From contig NZ_FOET01000001.1 of the NCBI RefSeq assembly GCF_900110735.1, forward strand, positions 930,001-994,000: a stretch of DNA of 64,000 nt, read 5' to 3'. Positions 1 to 8,662 of this stretch are shown here, piece by piece. The translations under genes were made by a program, and so were the position numbers. The notes below the pieces were generated by a model. It ran no database searches and was not told the origin of the DNA. It worked only from the letters and a program-made list of their open reading frames with translations. Within the stretch, counting starts at the first letter, position 1. The number at the start of each line of letters is the position of its first letter. The stretch is from Streptomyces radiopugnans. Its GTDB lineage: Bacteria > Actinomycetota > Actinomycetes > Streptomycetales > Streptomycetaceae.

Positions 1-1008
1 TACGTCGGCAAGGAGCTCGAGGCCAAGATCATCGAGCTGGACAAGAACCGCAACAACGTGGTCCTCTCCCGCCGCGCCTGGCTGGAGCAGACCCAGTCCG
101 AGGTCCGCCAGACCTTCCTCACCACCCTCCAGAAGGGCCAGGTGCGGTCCGGCGTCGTCTCCTCGATCGTCAACTTCGGCGCCTTCGTGGACCTGGGCGG
201 CGTGGACGGTCTGGTCCACGTCTCCGAGCTGTCCTGGAAGCACATCGACCACCCCTCCGAGGTCGTCGAGGTCGGCCAGGAGGTCACGGTCGAGGTCCTG
301 GACGTCGACATGGACCGCGAGCGCGTCTCCCTGTCGCTCAAGGCGACCCAGGAAGACCCGTGGCAGCAGTTCGCCCGGACCCACCAGATCGGCCAGGTCG
401 TGCCCGGCAAGGTCACCAAGCTGGTGCCGTTCGGTGCGTTCGTCCGCGTCGACGAGGGCATCGAGGGCCTGGTCCACATCTCCGAGCTGGCCGAGCGCCA
501 CGTGGAGATCCCGGAGCAGGTCGTCCAGGTCAACGACGAGATCTTCGTCAAGGTCATCGACATCGACCTGGAGCGCCGTCGCATCAGCCTCTCGCTGAAG
601 CAGGCCAACGAGTCCTTCGGCGCCGACCCGATGGCGGTCGAGTTCGACCCGACCCTGTACGGCATGGCCGCGTCCTACGACGACCAGGGCAACTACATCT
701 ACCCCGAGGGCTTCGACCCGGAGGCCAACGACTGGCTGCCGGGATACGAGAAGCAGCGCGAGGAGTGGGAGCGCCAGTACGCCGAGGCGCAGCAGCGCTT
801 CGAGCAGCACCAGGCGCAGGTGCTCAAGTCCCGCGAGGCCGACGCCCAGGCGGAGGCCGAGGGCGCCGGCGGCGGTGCCCCGCAGGGCGGCGGCGCCGGT
901 GGCGGCGGCGGTTCGTACTCCTCGGAGTCGGGTGACAACTCCGGCGCCCTGGCGTCGGACGAGGCCCTGGCGGCCCTCCGCGAGAAGCTCGCGGGCGGTC
1001 AGAGCTGA
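1..1008 (+). CDS. rpsA: 30S ribosomal protein S1 (5'-truncated)
   Basis: The frame is open from the first base, so the start lies outside the window. The 335 visible residues hold the end of one S1 (OB-fold) repeat, a complete repeat at about residues 46-115 (GVVSSIVNFGAFVDLGG, HVSELSW, SLSLK) and another at about 130-202 (KVTKLVPFGAFVRV, HISELAERH, SLSLKQ). A Gln/Glu-rich segment and a Gly-rich tail follow, as in actinobacterial S1. S1 binds mRNA on the 30S subunit and promotes initiation on structured leaders. A strong hairpin follows the stop, so this is the end of its transcript. Confidence 0.97.
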   Translation, partial: YVGKELEAKIIELDKNRNNVVLSRRAWLEQTQSEVRQTFLTTLQKGQVRSGVVSSIVNFGAFVDLGGVDGLVHVSELSWKHIDHPSEVVEVGQEVTVEVLDVDMDRERVSLSLKATQEDPWQQFARTHQIGQVVPGKVTKLVPFGAFVRVDEGIEGLVHISELAERHVEIPEQVVQVNDEIFVKVIDIDLERRRISLSLKQANESFGADPMAVEFDPTLYGMAASYDDQGNYIYPEGFDPEANDWLPGYEKQREEWERQYAEAQQRFEQHQAQVLKSREADAQAEAEGAGGGAPQGGGAGGGGGSYSSESGDNSGALASDEALAALREKLAGGQS

Positions 1009-1058
1009 CCCGTCGGTCCACCGCGGCCGACACGCGGTGACCCGCGGTAGTGCATGAA

Positions 1059-1094
1059 GCAGGGCCCCCTTCCCGCTCGGGGAGGGGGCCCTGC
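1059..1094 (+). terminator. Hairpin terminator after rpsA
   Basis: A perfect 12-bp inverted repeat (GCAGGGCCCCCT at 1059-1070, complement at 1083-1094) extends inward by about 4 more pairs to a 4-nt loop. It lies 50 bases after the rpsA stop. There is no U-tract, as is usual for high-GC actinobacterial terminators. Confidence 0.75.
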
Positions 1095-1255
1095 GGCGTC
1101 CCCGCCCGGGGACGCCGCAGGCCCCCGCTGCCGGAGACCGTGCCGGAGATGGCACGATGCTTGCCGGAGAGGTCTTCCGGTCACCCGATCAGGGGAATGC
1201 GCATGCGGCGGCGGATGTTGCCGACAGACGGAAGCGACACGGAGGAGCGGCGAAG

Positions 1256-2233
1256 GTGCTGGACCCGCAGGGTTTGTACTCATGGGATCCGACCGGCCTG
1301 GCGGAGGCCGAGGCGGCCGTCGGCGAGCAGGGCGGTGCCGGGCCCGTCATGCTCTACCACTTCGAGGGGTTCATCGACGCCGGCGAGACCGGCGGGCAGA
1401 TCGTCGAGGGACTGCTGGACCGCGGCCCGCGCACGACCGTCGCCCGCTTCGACGCGGACCGCCTCGTCGACTACCGCGCCCGCCGCCCGGTGATGACCTT
1501 CCGGCGCGATCACTGGGCGTCCTACGACACCCCCCGGCTGGAACTGCGGCTGCTGCGGGACGACACCGGCACCCCCTTCCTGCTGCTGTCCGGCCCCGAG
1601 CCGGACGTCGAGTGGGAGCGGTTCACGGCCGCCGTGCGCGAGATCGTCGAGCGGCTCGGCGTGAGGCTGTCCATCGGCTTCCACGGCATCCCCATGGGCG
1701 TGCCCCACACCCGCCCCGTCGGCCTCACCCCGCACGGCAACCGCCTGGACCTCACCCCCGCGCGGCAGACCCCCTTCGACGAGGCGCAGGTCCCCGGCAG
1801 CGCCGCCTCGCTGCTGGAACTGCGGCTGGCCGAGTCCGGCCACGACGTACTGGGCTTCGCCGCGCACGTCCCGCACTACGTGGCCCGCTCCACCTACCCC
1901 GAGGCCGCCCTGACCGTGATCGAGTCGATCACCGCGGCCACCGGGCTGGTGCTGCCGGAGATCACCCATGCGCTGCGCACGGACGCGCAGCGCGTGCGGG
2001 AGGAGATCGAGCGGCAGCTCGCGGAGGGGGATGGCGAACTGGTCGCGGTCGTCCGCGGACTGGAGCAGCAGTACGACGCCGTGGCCGGGGCCGAGACCCG
2101 CGGCAGCCTGGTCGCCGAGCCCGCCGAACTGCCCTCCGCCGAGGAGCTGGGAGAGGTCTTCGAGCGTTTCCTGGCCGAGCGCGAGAGCGGGGGCGAAACC
2201 GGGGACGGGGACACCGGCGGCCCCCGGCCCTGA
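1256..2233 (+). CDS. PAC2 family protein
   Basis: A 325-residue protein related to the PAC2 (proteasome assembly chaperone 2) family common in actinobacteria. Its role in bacteria is not settled. Visible features are the N-terminal [11 protein letters not shown] motif, the core [15 protein letters not shown], which is typical of the family, and an acidic C-terminal tail. I chose GTG 1256 because a GGAGG lies 10 bases upstream and the family N-terminus starts here; an upstream in-frame ATG at 1157 would add 33 unlikely residues. It is followed by coaE after 124 bases. Confidence 0.85.
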   Translation: MLDPQGLYSWDPTGLAEAEAAVGEQGGAGPVMLYHFEGFIDAGETGGQIVEGLLDRGPRTTVARFDADRLVDYRARRPVMTFRRDHWASYDTPRLELRLLRDDTGTPFLLLSGPEPDVEWERFTAAVREIVERLGVRLSIGFHGIPMGVPHTRPVGLTPHGNRLDLTPARQTPFDEAQVPGSAASLLELRLAESGHDVLGFAAHVPHYVARSTYPEAALTVIESITAATGLVLPEITHALRTDAQRVREEIERQLAEGDGELVAVVRGLEQQYDAVAGAETRGSLVAEPAELPSAEELGEVFERFLAERESGGETGDGDTGGPRP

Positions 2234-2357
2234 CCGGGGCCCGCCCGCGCTTGGGTAGGGTGACGGCAGCCGCCGCGGGCGACCCCGCGCGCGGCACACG
2301 GCCCCGCCTCCTGACGCGGGGCGCGGCGCGGGTACGGACACATGTGGAGGCGCGGCC

Positions 2358-2963
2358 ATGCTCTCCGTGGGGCTGACGGGCGGAATCGGCGCGGGCAAGA
2401 GCGAGGTCTCGCGGCTGCTCGGCGAGTACGGCGCCGTTATCGTCGACGCCGACCGGATCGCCCGCGAGGTCGTCGAGCCGGGCACCGAGGGGCTCGCCGC
2501 GGTGGTCGCCGAGTTCGGCGAGGAGGTCCTCGCCCCGGACGGCACCCTGGACCGGCCCCGGCTCGGCTCGATCGTCTTCGGCGACCCGGAGAGGCTGAAG
2601 GCGCTCAACGCCATCGTCCATCCGCTGGTCGGGGCGCGCTCGGCCGAACTCCAGCGCGCGGCCGGCGAGGACGCGGTGGTCGTACACGACGTACCGCTGC
2701 TGACGGAGAACGGTCTGGCGCCCCTGTACGACCTGGTGGTCGTCGTCGACGCCTCCCCGGCCACCCAGCTCGACCGCCTGGTGCGGCTGCGCGGCATGGA
2801 CGAGCAGGACGCCCGGGGCCGGATGGCCGCCCAGGCGACGCGCGAGCAGCGGCTGGCGGTCGCGGACATCGTCATCGACAACGACGGCCCCCTGGAGAAG
2901 CTGGAGCCCCAGGTCGCCGAGGTCTGGCGGCGGCTGGGGGAACGCGCCGGCGGGCGGGCCTGA
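2358..2963 (+). CDS. coaE: Dephospho-CoA kinase
   Basis: This enzyme phosphorylates the 3'-OH of dephospho-CoA in the last step of CoA synthesis. The 201 residues begin with [15 protein letters not shown], which contains the P-loop. The family motif [13 protein letters not shown] and the [12 protein letters not shown] segment follow, and the length is typical for a single-domain CoaE (some actinobacteria carry an extra UPF0157 domain, absent here). ATG 2358 has GGAGG about 10 bases upstream. The rpsA-proximal position is, from memory, the usual Streptomyces context. Confidence 0.95.
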   Translation: MLSVGLTGGIGAGKSEVSRLLGEYGAVIVDADRIAREVVEPGTEGLAAVVAEFGEEVLAPDGTLDRPRLGSIVFGDPERLKALNAIVHPLVGARSAELQRAAGEDAVVVHDVPLLTENGLAPLYDLVVVVDASPATQLDRLVRLRGMDEQDARGRMAAQATREQRLAVADIVIDNDGPLEKLEPQVAEVWRRLGERAGGRA

Positions 2964-3240
2964 GCGGCGAGCACGGGCACGGCGGGCACGGGCGCGGGCA
3001 CGGCCGGCTGCCCGCGGCCGCGGCGGTGCGCTTGACCGGCCCCGGCGCCGGGAAGAATCCCCCCGCCAGGGCGGACGGGAATACGCCCGTGCGGCGGCGC
3101 GTTGCCGTGGCGGTACACCACGACGTCAAGGGACGTCCCCGGACGTTCCGTGACGCCCCCGGAACCACCATCCGTACCCGAAGGACCCGTGATCCCGCGG
3201 CCGGTGCGACGCGGCCGATCCCGGTCGAGGAGGCGTCGAC

Positions 3241-3612
3241 GTGCACGAGACCACGCCCGAGACCCACGTCATCCAGTACCGCGCCGCGGAGCAGCTGCTG
3301 GCCGCCCGCGACCCCAGGGGTGCGCTGAAGCTCCTGGAGTCCGTCGTCACGGCCTTCCCGGAGAAGACCTCCGTCCGCCTGCTGCGCGCCCGCGCCTTCT
3401 TCCTCAGCGCCCAGCTGCGCGCCGCCGAGGAGGAGTTCCAGGTCGTCCTGGAGCGCGAGCCGGACAACTCCTTCGCGCACTTCGCCCTCGGCCGCACCCT
3501 GGAGCGCGCCGGCCGCGACGACGAGGCGCTGCGCCACTTCCGCCTGGCGGCGGCGCTGGACCCCCGGCCGGACTTCTGGGAGGCGGCCCGCTTCGGCGAC
3601 CGCGCCGTCTGA
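3241..3612 (+). CDS. Tetratricopeptide repeat protein
   Basis: A 123-residue soluble helical protein with about three TPR units (residues 12-45, 46-79 and 80-113). They are recognisable from A-L-x-L-L-E, A-x-x-F-F-L and the canonical ALGRTLERAGRDDEALRHF. TPRs act as protein-protein scaffolds, and the partner cannot be read from the sequence. GTG 3241 is preceded by GAGGAGG at 7-8 bases. It converges on the next gene, with a hairpin in between. Confidence 0.85.
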   Translation: MHETTPETHVIQYRAAEQLLAARDPRGALKLLESVVTAFPEKTSVRLLRARAFFLSAQLRAAEEEFQVVLEREPDNSFAHFALGRTLERAGRDDEALRHFRLAAALDPRPDFWEAARFGDRAV

Positions 3613-3665
3613 CCGCCGCCCGAGGCCTCCCGGACGCCCTTTCGCCGTTCGCCGGCCGCACGAGC

Positions 3666-3703
3666 CCGCCCGCCGCGACACCCACGGATGCCGCGGCGGG
3701 CGG
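3666..3703. terminator. Bidirectional hairpin between convergent genes
   Basis: A 12-bp perfect inverted repeat (CCGCCCGCCGCG at 3666-3677, complement at 3692-3703) with a 14-nt loop, placed between the stops of the TPR gene and the converging hypothetical gene. Confidence 0.6.
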
Positions 3704-3714
3704 TTCGCGTTCCC

Positions 3715-4503
3715 TCACCGGTCCGCGCCCCGGGGCATCCCCAGCCCCAGCGAGCCGGTCATGAAGAAGGCCCCCTCCACCCAGCGGCCGGCCCACCGGT
3801 CCGGCGCCGGTGCGTGCGGGAGCTGGGCACCGGCGGCGGCGACGTCCACCTCGATCCCGCCGAGCGTCCGCACCCTCAGACGGTGGAAGACCTCGCCGCT
3901 GATCTCGCTCTCGGTGCGCTCGGCGGCCACCACGCCGCCCGCGAACAGGGCGTGTGCCACAGGAGCCCACTCCCGGCCCGCGTCGTCGGGGCGGAACAGC
4001 CCGGAGGGGATGAGGTACTCCGGCGCGAACCCCGGCTCGCGCTCCCGCTGCGCCGCGTCGTACGCGGCCCGGTCCGAGTACAGGCCGATCCGCTCGGCGA
4101 GCGCGCTCAGCCGCACCAGCCCCTCGGTGGGCGCGCCGCCCTCCTCCCGTCCCAGCGCACGCAGCTCCGCGCGGTCGGTCAGCTCCACCGGCAGCGGGCA
4201 CAGCATCCGCCCGTCCTCGCCGTCCAGCAGCTCCATGTGCGCGACCCCGTCCGGGGCCAGGGCGATGCCGCGCACCGGCACCGGCGCTCCCCGCGGCACC
4301 AGGGCGGGCAGGACGTACGCCAGCGAACCCTCGCCGTCGATCTCCAGTTCGACACGCGCGCCGCCCGCGCCGGTCCACACCACCCGCACCGCACCCCCGC
4401 CGACGGGCTCAGCGCGGCCGAGGGCGTACAGTCGCCGCAGCAGTTCGCCGTACTCCTGCCTGTCGCCCACCTCGAGGCCGATGGCTCCGAAGTGACTGGT
4501 CAT
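3715..4503 (-). CDS. Conserved hypothetical protein
   Basis: 262 residues starting MTSHFGAIGLEVGD. I do not recognise a catalytic family. The protein has no signal peptide or membrane segment. It is rich in beta-strand-like stretches (VRVVWTGAGGARVELEIDG, GIALAPDGVAHMELLDGED) and has a central PEYLIPSGLFRPDD segment. ATG 4503 is preceded by a purine-rich GGGGGTA and the frame is uninterrupted. The start lies only 169 bases from the divergently transcribed nuclease gene, so they may share a promoter region. Confidence 0.7.
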   Translation of the reverse strand: MTSHFGAIGLEVGDRQEYGELLRRLYALGRAEPVGGGAVRVVWTGAGGARVELEIDGEGSLAYVLPALVPRGAPVPVRGIALAPDGVAHMELLDGEDGRMLCPLPVELTDRAELRALGREEGGAPTEGLVRLSALAERIGLYSDRAAYDAAQREREPGFAPEYLIPSGLFRPDDAGREWAPVAHALFAGGVVAAERTESEISGEVFHRLRVRTLGGIEVDVAAAGAQLPHAPAPDRWAGRWVEGAFFMTGSLGLGMPRGADR

Positions 4504-4672
4504 GAGGTACCCCCGTGGGATCGATCGGCTTCGACAGCCCCCTACCGTCCTCCGCCCGCCGGGGGAGGGCAATCGGATTTCGCCCGGGGCGCCGGGGAAG
4601 GATGGACGGTGGGCCGGCGCCGTCCGCGGCGGCGGGCCCGTCGCGTACACCCACCCGACCCCTGGACAGCCC

Positions 4673-5434
4673 GTGCCGATACGAGACCTCCGCCCGCTTC
4701 CCGCCGCCGCCCTCGCGCTGAGCGCCGCCCTGTTCCTGGCCGGCTGCGAGTCGATCGACCTCGAAGGCCCGTCCCCGGGACCGGAGTCCGGCGCGTCCGC
4801 CGGACGCGCCGTCAGCCCGCTGGAGAACGAGGACGGCACCGGGCCGGGACTGGCACCCGTCTCCTCCGCGGACCGGGCCAGGGCCCGCGAGATCGTGTCG
4901 GAGTTGGAGGCCAAGGGGCGCGGGCCCAGGACGGGTTACGACCGGGACGAGTTCGGCTACGCGTGGATGGACACGGCCGACGGGGTGCCGCTGGCGCGCA
5001 ACGGCTGCGACACCCGCAACGACCTGCTCGCCCGCGACGGCGAGGAGTTGCGGTTCCGCTCCGGCTCCGACTGCGTGGTCGTCTCCATGACGCTGGCCGA
5101 CCCGTACACGGGCAAGGAGATCGCCTGGAAGAAACAGGACGCCGCCGAGGTGCAGGTCGACCATGTGGTGCCGCTGTCGTACGCCTGGCAGATGGGCGCC
5201 GCGCGCTGGCCGGAGGACAAGCGCGAGCGGCTCGCCAACGACCCGCTGAACCTGCTGCCGGTCGAGGGCCGCGCCAACTCGGCCAAGGGCGACTCCGGTC
5301 CGGCCTCCTGGCTGCCGCCCAGCAAGGCGATCCGCTGCGCCTACGCGGTGCGCTTCGCGCAGGTCGCCCTGGAGTACGAGATGCCGGTGACGGCCGCGGA
5401 CAAGGAGACGATGCTGCGGCAGTGCGGGGGCTGA
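4673..5434 (+). CDS. HNH-family (GmrSD C-terminal/DUF1524-like) nuclease lipoprotein
   Basis: 253 residues. The N-terminus is a lipoprotein signal (hydrophobic ALALSAALFLAGC, lipobox LAGC at about residues 20-23), so the protein is probably secreted and membrane-anchored. The C-terminal two-thirds carries the DUF1524-type HNH core: FGYAWMDTADG, RNGCDTRNDLL, the catalytic DHVVPLSYAW, and NDPLNLLPVEGRANSAKGD with the second metal/His-Asn cluster. Secreted members are thought to be nonspecific nucleases. GTG 4673 was chosen because it puts the signal peptide at the N-terminus; the longer in-frame start at 4502 would bury it. Confidence 0.85.
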   Translation: MPIRDLRPLPAAALALSAALFLAGCESIDLEGPSPGPESGASAGRAVSPLENEDGTGPGLAPVSSADRARAREIVSELEAKGRGPRTGYDRDEFGYAWMDTADGVPLARNGCDTRNDLLARDGEELRFRSGSDCVVVSMTLADPYTGKEIAWKKQDAAEVQVDHVVPLSYAWQMGAARWPEDKRERLANDPLNLLPVEGRANSAKGDSGPASWLPPSKAIRCAYAVRFAQVALEYEMPVTAADKETMLRQCGG

Positions 5435-5547
5435 GGTCCGCGGCGCGGGACGGGTGACCGGGGCGGGCGGTCTGGCGGGAGCGGCCGGCCTTCCCCAGCA
5501 TGGGGTGACGACAGCATCCACCGGCACCGCCCGCACCGGGAGGAACC

Positions 5548-6243
5548 ATGAGACGCCCGCCCGTTCCCGTGACCGTCCTGACGGCACTGGCCGCCCTCGC
5601 CGCCGTGCTCCTCGCCGCCCCCGCGGCCCTGGCCGCCCCCGCCCCGGCCGTCCCGTCGGCACCGACCGCCGTGCGCGGCGGCGACGTGCTGTACGGCGGC
5701 GACGGCCGCCGCTGCACGGTGGCCTTCAACGCCCGCGGCGGTGACGCGTACTACGGCCTCGTCGCGGGCCACTGCGCGGGCGGGGCGACCACCTGGTACG
5801 CCGACGCGGCGCGGACCGTGCCGGTCGGCACCACCGCGGGCAGCAGCTTTCCCGGCGACGACCACGGAATCGTCCGCTACACCAACACCTCCCTGTCCTA
5901 CCCTCCGGAGGTGAACCTGGGCGGCGGGGCCGTCCGGAGCATCACCGGGGCCGCCACCCCCCGCGTGGGCCAGTCCGTCTGCCATGCGGGCCGGACCAGC
6001 GGGCTGCGCTGCGGCACGGTCACCGCGGTCAACATCACGGTCAACTACGGCGGCGGCGCCGTTCACGGGCTGTTCAGGTCGAACGCCTGCTCGGAACCGG
6101 GCGACGCCGGCGGCCCCGCCTTCTCGGGCGGCACGGCCCTCGGCATCATCGTGGGCGGCAGCGGCAACTGCGCCTACGGCGGCGGCACGTACTACCAGCC
6201 CGTCGTCGAGGTCCTGGCCGCGTACGGGCTGAGCCTGCGCTGA
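5548..6243 (+). CDS. Secreted S1 (streptogrisin-like) serine protease homologue, catalytic Ser replaced
   Basis: 231 residues with a signal peptide (about 1-30, ending LAA) and then a chymotrypsin fold directly, without the long propeptide of streptogrisins. His75 (AGHC) and Asp105 (DDHGIVRY) of the triad are present, but the motif GDSGGP reads GDAGGP, so the nucleophile position (187) is Ala, codon GCC at 6106-6108. Six cysteines are placed to form three disulfides (56/76, 145/155, 181/208). The protein is probably secreted and proteolytically inactive, perhaps a binding protein or inhibitor. SD and ATG are clear (GGAGG, 7 bases). An M23 endopeptidase gene follows. Confidence 0.85.
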   Translation: MRRPPVPVTVLTALAALAAVLLAAPAALAAPAPAVPSAPTAVRGGDVLYGGDGRRCTVAFNARGGDAYYGLVAGHCAGGATTWYADAARTVPVGTTAGSSFPGDDHGIVRYTNTSLSYPPEVNLGGGAVRSITGAATPRVGQSVCHAGRTSGLRCGTVTAVNITVNYGGGAVHGLFRSNACSEPGDAGGPAFSGGTALGIIVGGSGNCAYGGGTYYQPVVEVLAAYGLSLR

Positions 6244-6407
6244 ACGCCGGCGGAGGGCTCCTGCGGAAGGCCCCGCGGCGCCGGCGGACCGGCAGGATTT
6301 CTCCGAGGCGTACTTGGCAGAGGTCGCGACGCCTTCTAACTTGACGGTGTCCATTCAAATCGGGGGTGTCGTCACGAGCGGTGCCTCCGGCTGCCGAGGA
6401 GGACCAC

Positions 6408-7664
6408 GTGTTCGGCTACCGCATGTTCGGCTGGAGAAGACCCGGAGCCCGGCGGACCGCCGGCATCACCACCGCTGTGCTGACCCTGGCGGGAGCGCTG
6501 TCCATGGCCGCCCCGGCGGGGGCCGCCTCCGCCGACCGGCGGGACGCCGGCCCGGAGGCGGCCGTCGCCGAGCGCCTCGCCGAACGCGGGCGCGCCGAGA
6601 TCGGAGCCGCGGCCGCGCACGACACTACGCGCGTCAACGTCACCCGCGACGCGGGAGGATGGGCCTTCGGCACAGCCGTGCTGGCGACCGAGCCCGGCTC
6701 GGAGCGGATGCCCATGGGCTGGCTGTTCCACGCCGAGCGGGAGGGCGGGACATGGCGGGTCGCTCTCGAGGGCGAGGAGCGGTTCGCCGAGCTCTCCCGG
6801 CGCTCCCCGCTGGTCAAAGCCGAGGAGAAACCCCTGTTCGCCCGGCTCGACGGCAGGCGGGCGAAGCCCTCCGAGGAGGCCGGCCGGGACGGCGGCGGGG
6901 CGGTCGTGTACGGCGCCGGCGACTACCGCACCGGCATGGCGCTGCCGACGACCGTCGGCGCCGGCACGGTCATGACCAGCGGCCCGCACGGCTGGAGCGG
7001 CAGCGCGGCGCCGTGGAGTTCGCTCGACTTCGCCGGCGGCGACGAGGTGGTGCGCGCAGCCCGGCAGGGCACGGCCTACACCATGTGCCGGGGCTGGATC
7101 AGGGTCGTCCACGACCGCGGCTACGCCACGGACTACTACCACCTGTGGAACAACATCAACACCAACGGCGGCTGGGTCGGCGCCGGAGCCTTCCTCGGCT
7201 ACACGGGCACGGACGTCACCTGCGGCGGCGCCGCCTACGGCCGCCACGTCCACTTCGGCCTGATCCAGAACGGCTCGTACATCCCGGTGGCGGGCCACAA
7301 CCTGGGCAAGTGGGTGATCTACAACGGCTCCGCCGCCTACCAGGGCTCGGCGATGCACGGCAGCCGGCTGGTGAACGCCGGCGGGACCCTGTACAACTAC
7401 GGCGCGCTGGGTCTGAACCAGGCCGTGGTCGACGCCAACGGGGGCACATACGTCAACAAGCGCACCGGCCCCGGGACCGGTTACGCGGTCTCGGGATCGG
7501 CCGCGGACGGAGCCACGGTCACCGTCTCCTGTTCCGCCAACGGCACCGCGCACACCGGCCGCTACGGCACCACGAGCCTGTGGAACAGGCTGAGCGACGG
7601 CACCTGGATCAGCGACGCCTATGTGTGGTCGGGCGTCAACGGCCCGGTCAGCGGGTGGTGCTGA
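6408..7664 (+). CDS. Secreted M23A (beta-lytic/LasA-type) zinc endopeptidase with C-terminal SH3 domain
   Basis: 418 residues with a signal peptide (about 1-40), a propeptide-like region to about 165, and a peptidase domain of the LasA/beta-lytic class. The zinc ligands are readable: His194 (SGPHGWSG), Asp207 (SSLDFAGG) and His282 (GRHVHFG), with catalytic His245 (YYHLW) and His280. A bacterial SH3-like domain (about 345-418) probably targets it to peptidoglycan. The family cleaves Gly-containing cross-bridges and related peptides. GTG 6408 follows GAGGAGG. The 164-base leader is relatively AT-rich (around 6330-6360), but I could not define a convincing promoter. Confidence 0.9.
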   Translation: MFGYRMFGWRRPGARRTAGITTAVLTLAGALSMAAPAGAASADRRDAGPEAAVAERLAERGRAEIGAAAAHDTTRVNVTRDAGGWAFGTAVLATEPGSERMPMGWLFHAEREGGTWRVALEGEERFAELSRRSPLVKAEEKPLFARLDGRRAKPSEEAGRDGGGAVVYGAGDYRTGMALPTTVGAGTVMTSGPHGWSGSAAPWSSLDFAGGDEVVRAARQGTAYTMCRGWIRVVHDRGYATDYYHLWNNINTNGGWVGAGAFLGYTGTDVTCGGAAYGRHVHFGLIQNGSYIPVAGHNLGKWVIYNGSAAYQGSAMHGSRLVNAGGTLYNYGALGLNQAVVDANGGTYVNKRTGPGTGYAVSGSAADGATVTVSCSANGTAHTGRYGTTSLWNRLSDGTWISDAYVWSGVNGPVSGWC

Positions 7665-7859
7665 GGCCCCCCGCCCGCCGCACCGCCGCAGGGGGTGCCT
7701 CGTCGCGGTCGTAGACGGCGTACGCCGACAGACGCCCGGACGGGGAGACGAACTGACCGACTTTCCCGGAGGGGCGGCCGTATCCCCGCACACCGCCATC
7801 GCCGCAGTGACGGCGAGGGTACCGTGCGTCGCCGAACGAGCGGACTGGAGGCGGGGGTC

Positions 7860-8249
7860 GTGGGCACGACACGGCGAACGGTTGTGACCGCACTGGCGGC
7901 GGCCGGTGTGCTGCTGCTGGGCGGCTGCGGTCAGACGGACGGCACCGGGGGACCGGGCGGCGCCGCCGCCGGGGAGGCCGGTGCCGCCGGCCGGTCCGTC
8001 CCCCCGGAACTGGTGGGCAGTTGGAGCACCGACCGGTCCGTCAACTTCGACACCACCGTCTTCAGCTTCTACGAGGACGGCGTCTTCACCCAGGAGGTCG
8101 GGACGGCCAGGGTCACGGGCCGCTACGAGGTCAGGGACAGCACGCTCGTGACCTTCCCCGAGGAGGGGAAACCGAAGGCGTACACCTGGCGGACGGGAGA
8201 GGGCGGCTGCCTGTACCTCGACGGCGTCCGGCACTGCCCGTACTCCTGA
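7860..8249 (+). CDS. Small lipoprotein, unknown function
   Basis: 129 residues. A Tat/Sec-like N-terminus (TTRRTVVTALAAAGVLLLGGC) gives a lipobox LGGC at about 22-25, and a Gly/Ala linker follows. The domain reads VPPELVGSWSTD, then beta-strands (FSFYEDGVFTQEVG, GRYEVRDSTLVTF), ending with two cysteines. This resembles a lipocalin-like or META-like small beta-barrel of the kind that begins with a G-x-W motif. GTG 7860 has GGAGG 9 bases upstream, and longer in-frame starts lack a signal peptide at the terminus. The role is unknown. Confidence 0.75.
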   Translation: MGTTRRTVVTALAAAGVLLLGGCGQTDGTGGPGGAAAGEAGAAGRSVPPELVGSWSTDRSVNFDTTVFSFYEDGVFTQEVGTARVTGRYEVRDSTLVTFPEEGKPKAYTWRTGEGGCLYLDGVRHCPYS

Positions 8250-8274
8250 GCCGCGCCCCCGGAGGCGGCCCGGC

Positions 8275-8318
8275 ACGGCCCGGCGGGGCACCGCACGTGC
8301 GGCGCCCCGCCGGGCCGT
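8275..8318 (+). terminator. Long hairpin after the lipoprotein gene
   Basis: A 22-bp arm with one mismatch (8275-8296 against 8297-8318), centred on GCAC/GTGC. It lies 25 bases after the stop and is a strong intrinsic-terminator candidate. Confidence 0.7.
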
Positions 8319-8662
8319 CGCACGCGGCGGTCAGTGGGCCGCCGGCGGCGGAGGCGGCAGGTGGCCGCACAGCCGCGGGCAGAGGACCGTCCGCCCGGAT
8401 TCCGCCCCGGCCCTGACCGGCGGGCGCCCGGCGTGCTCCCTCCCGGCAGCCGGACGGCACCGCGCCCGGAGGGGGCGCCGGTGGAGGGACCCGTTGAAAC
8501 AGCAGAGCCTGTGCGGGGACGGGGACGGAAAGCGGGGGGAAGACAACACACCCACACCGTATCGGCCCCGGCCCTTTTCCGGGCGTGCCGTGTGAGTACC
8601 GGCACACCCGCCGCGGCGCACGGGACCGCCGCCGCGTCAGCAGGTCGCGGGGGAAGGCCGCG
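8319..8662. other. 344-bp gap with no assignable gene
   Basis: Between the lipoprotein hairpin and the stop of the converging AIM24 gene. The only open frames are short, Pro/Arg-rich and lack a ribosome site. An AT-richer patch at about 8540-8580 could hold a minus-strand promoter, but nothing downstream of it on that strand looks coding. Confidence 0.4.

Noticed and set aside
1280..3121. A 613-residue open frame on the minus strand opposite the PAC2 and coaE genes
   Set aside because: Composition is Gly/Arg/Pro-rich without family motifs; it is the third-position shadow of two well-supported plus-strand genes. The same applies to other long antisense frames such as those opposite uvrB, the TerD gene and the suf operon.
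6341..6369. TTGACG as a -35 box before the M23 peptidase gene
   Set aside because: No TAnnnT hexamer at 16-18 bases downstream, so no promoter could be supported despite the AT-rich patch.
6244..6407. A c-di-AMP (ydaO) riboswitch before the cell-wall endopeptidase
   Set aside because: The conserved segments expected for that RNA class are absent from the leader.
8331..8621. A 96-residue minus-strand frame in the gap before the AIM24 gene
   Set aside because: No ribosome site, no motif, Pro/Arg-rich composition and several competing frames in the same stretch; treated as non-coding.
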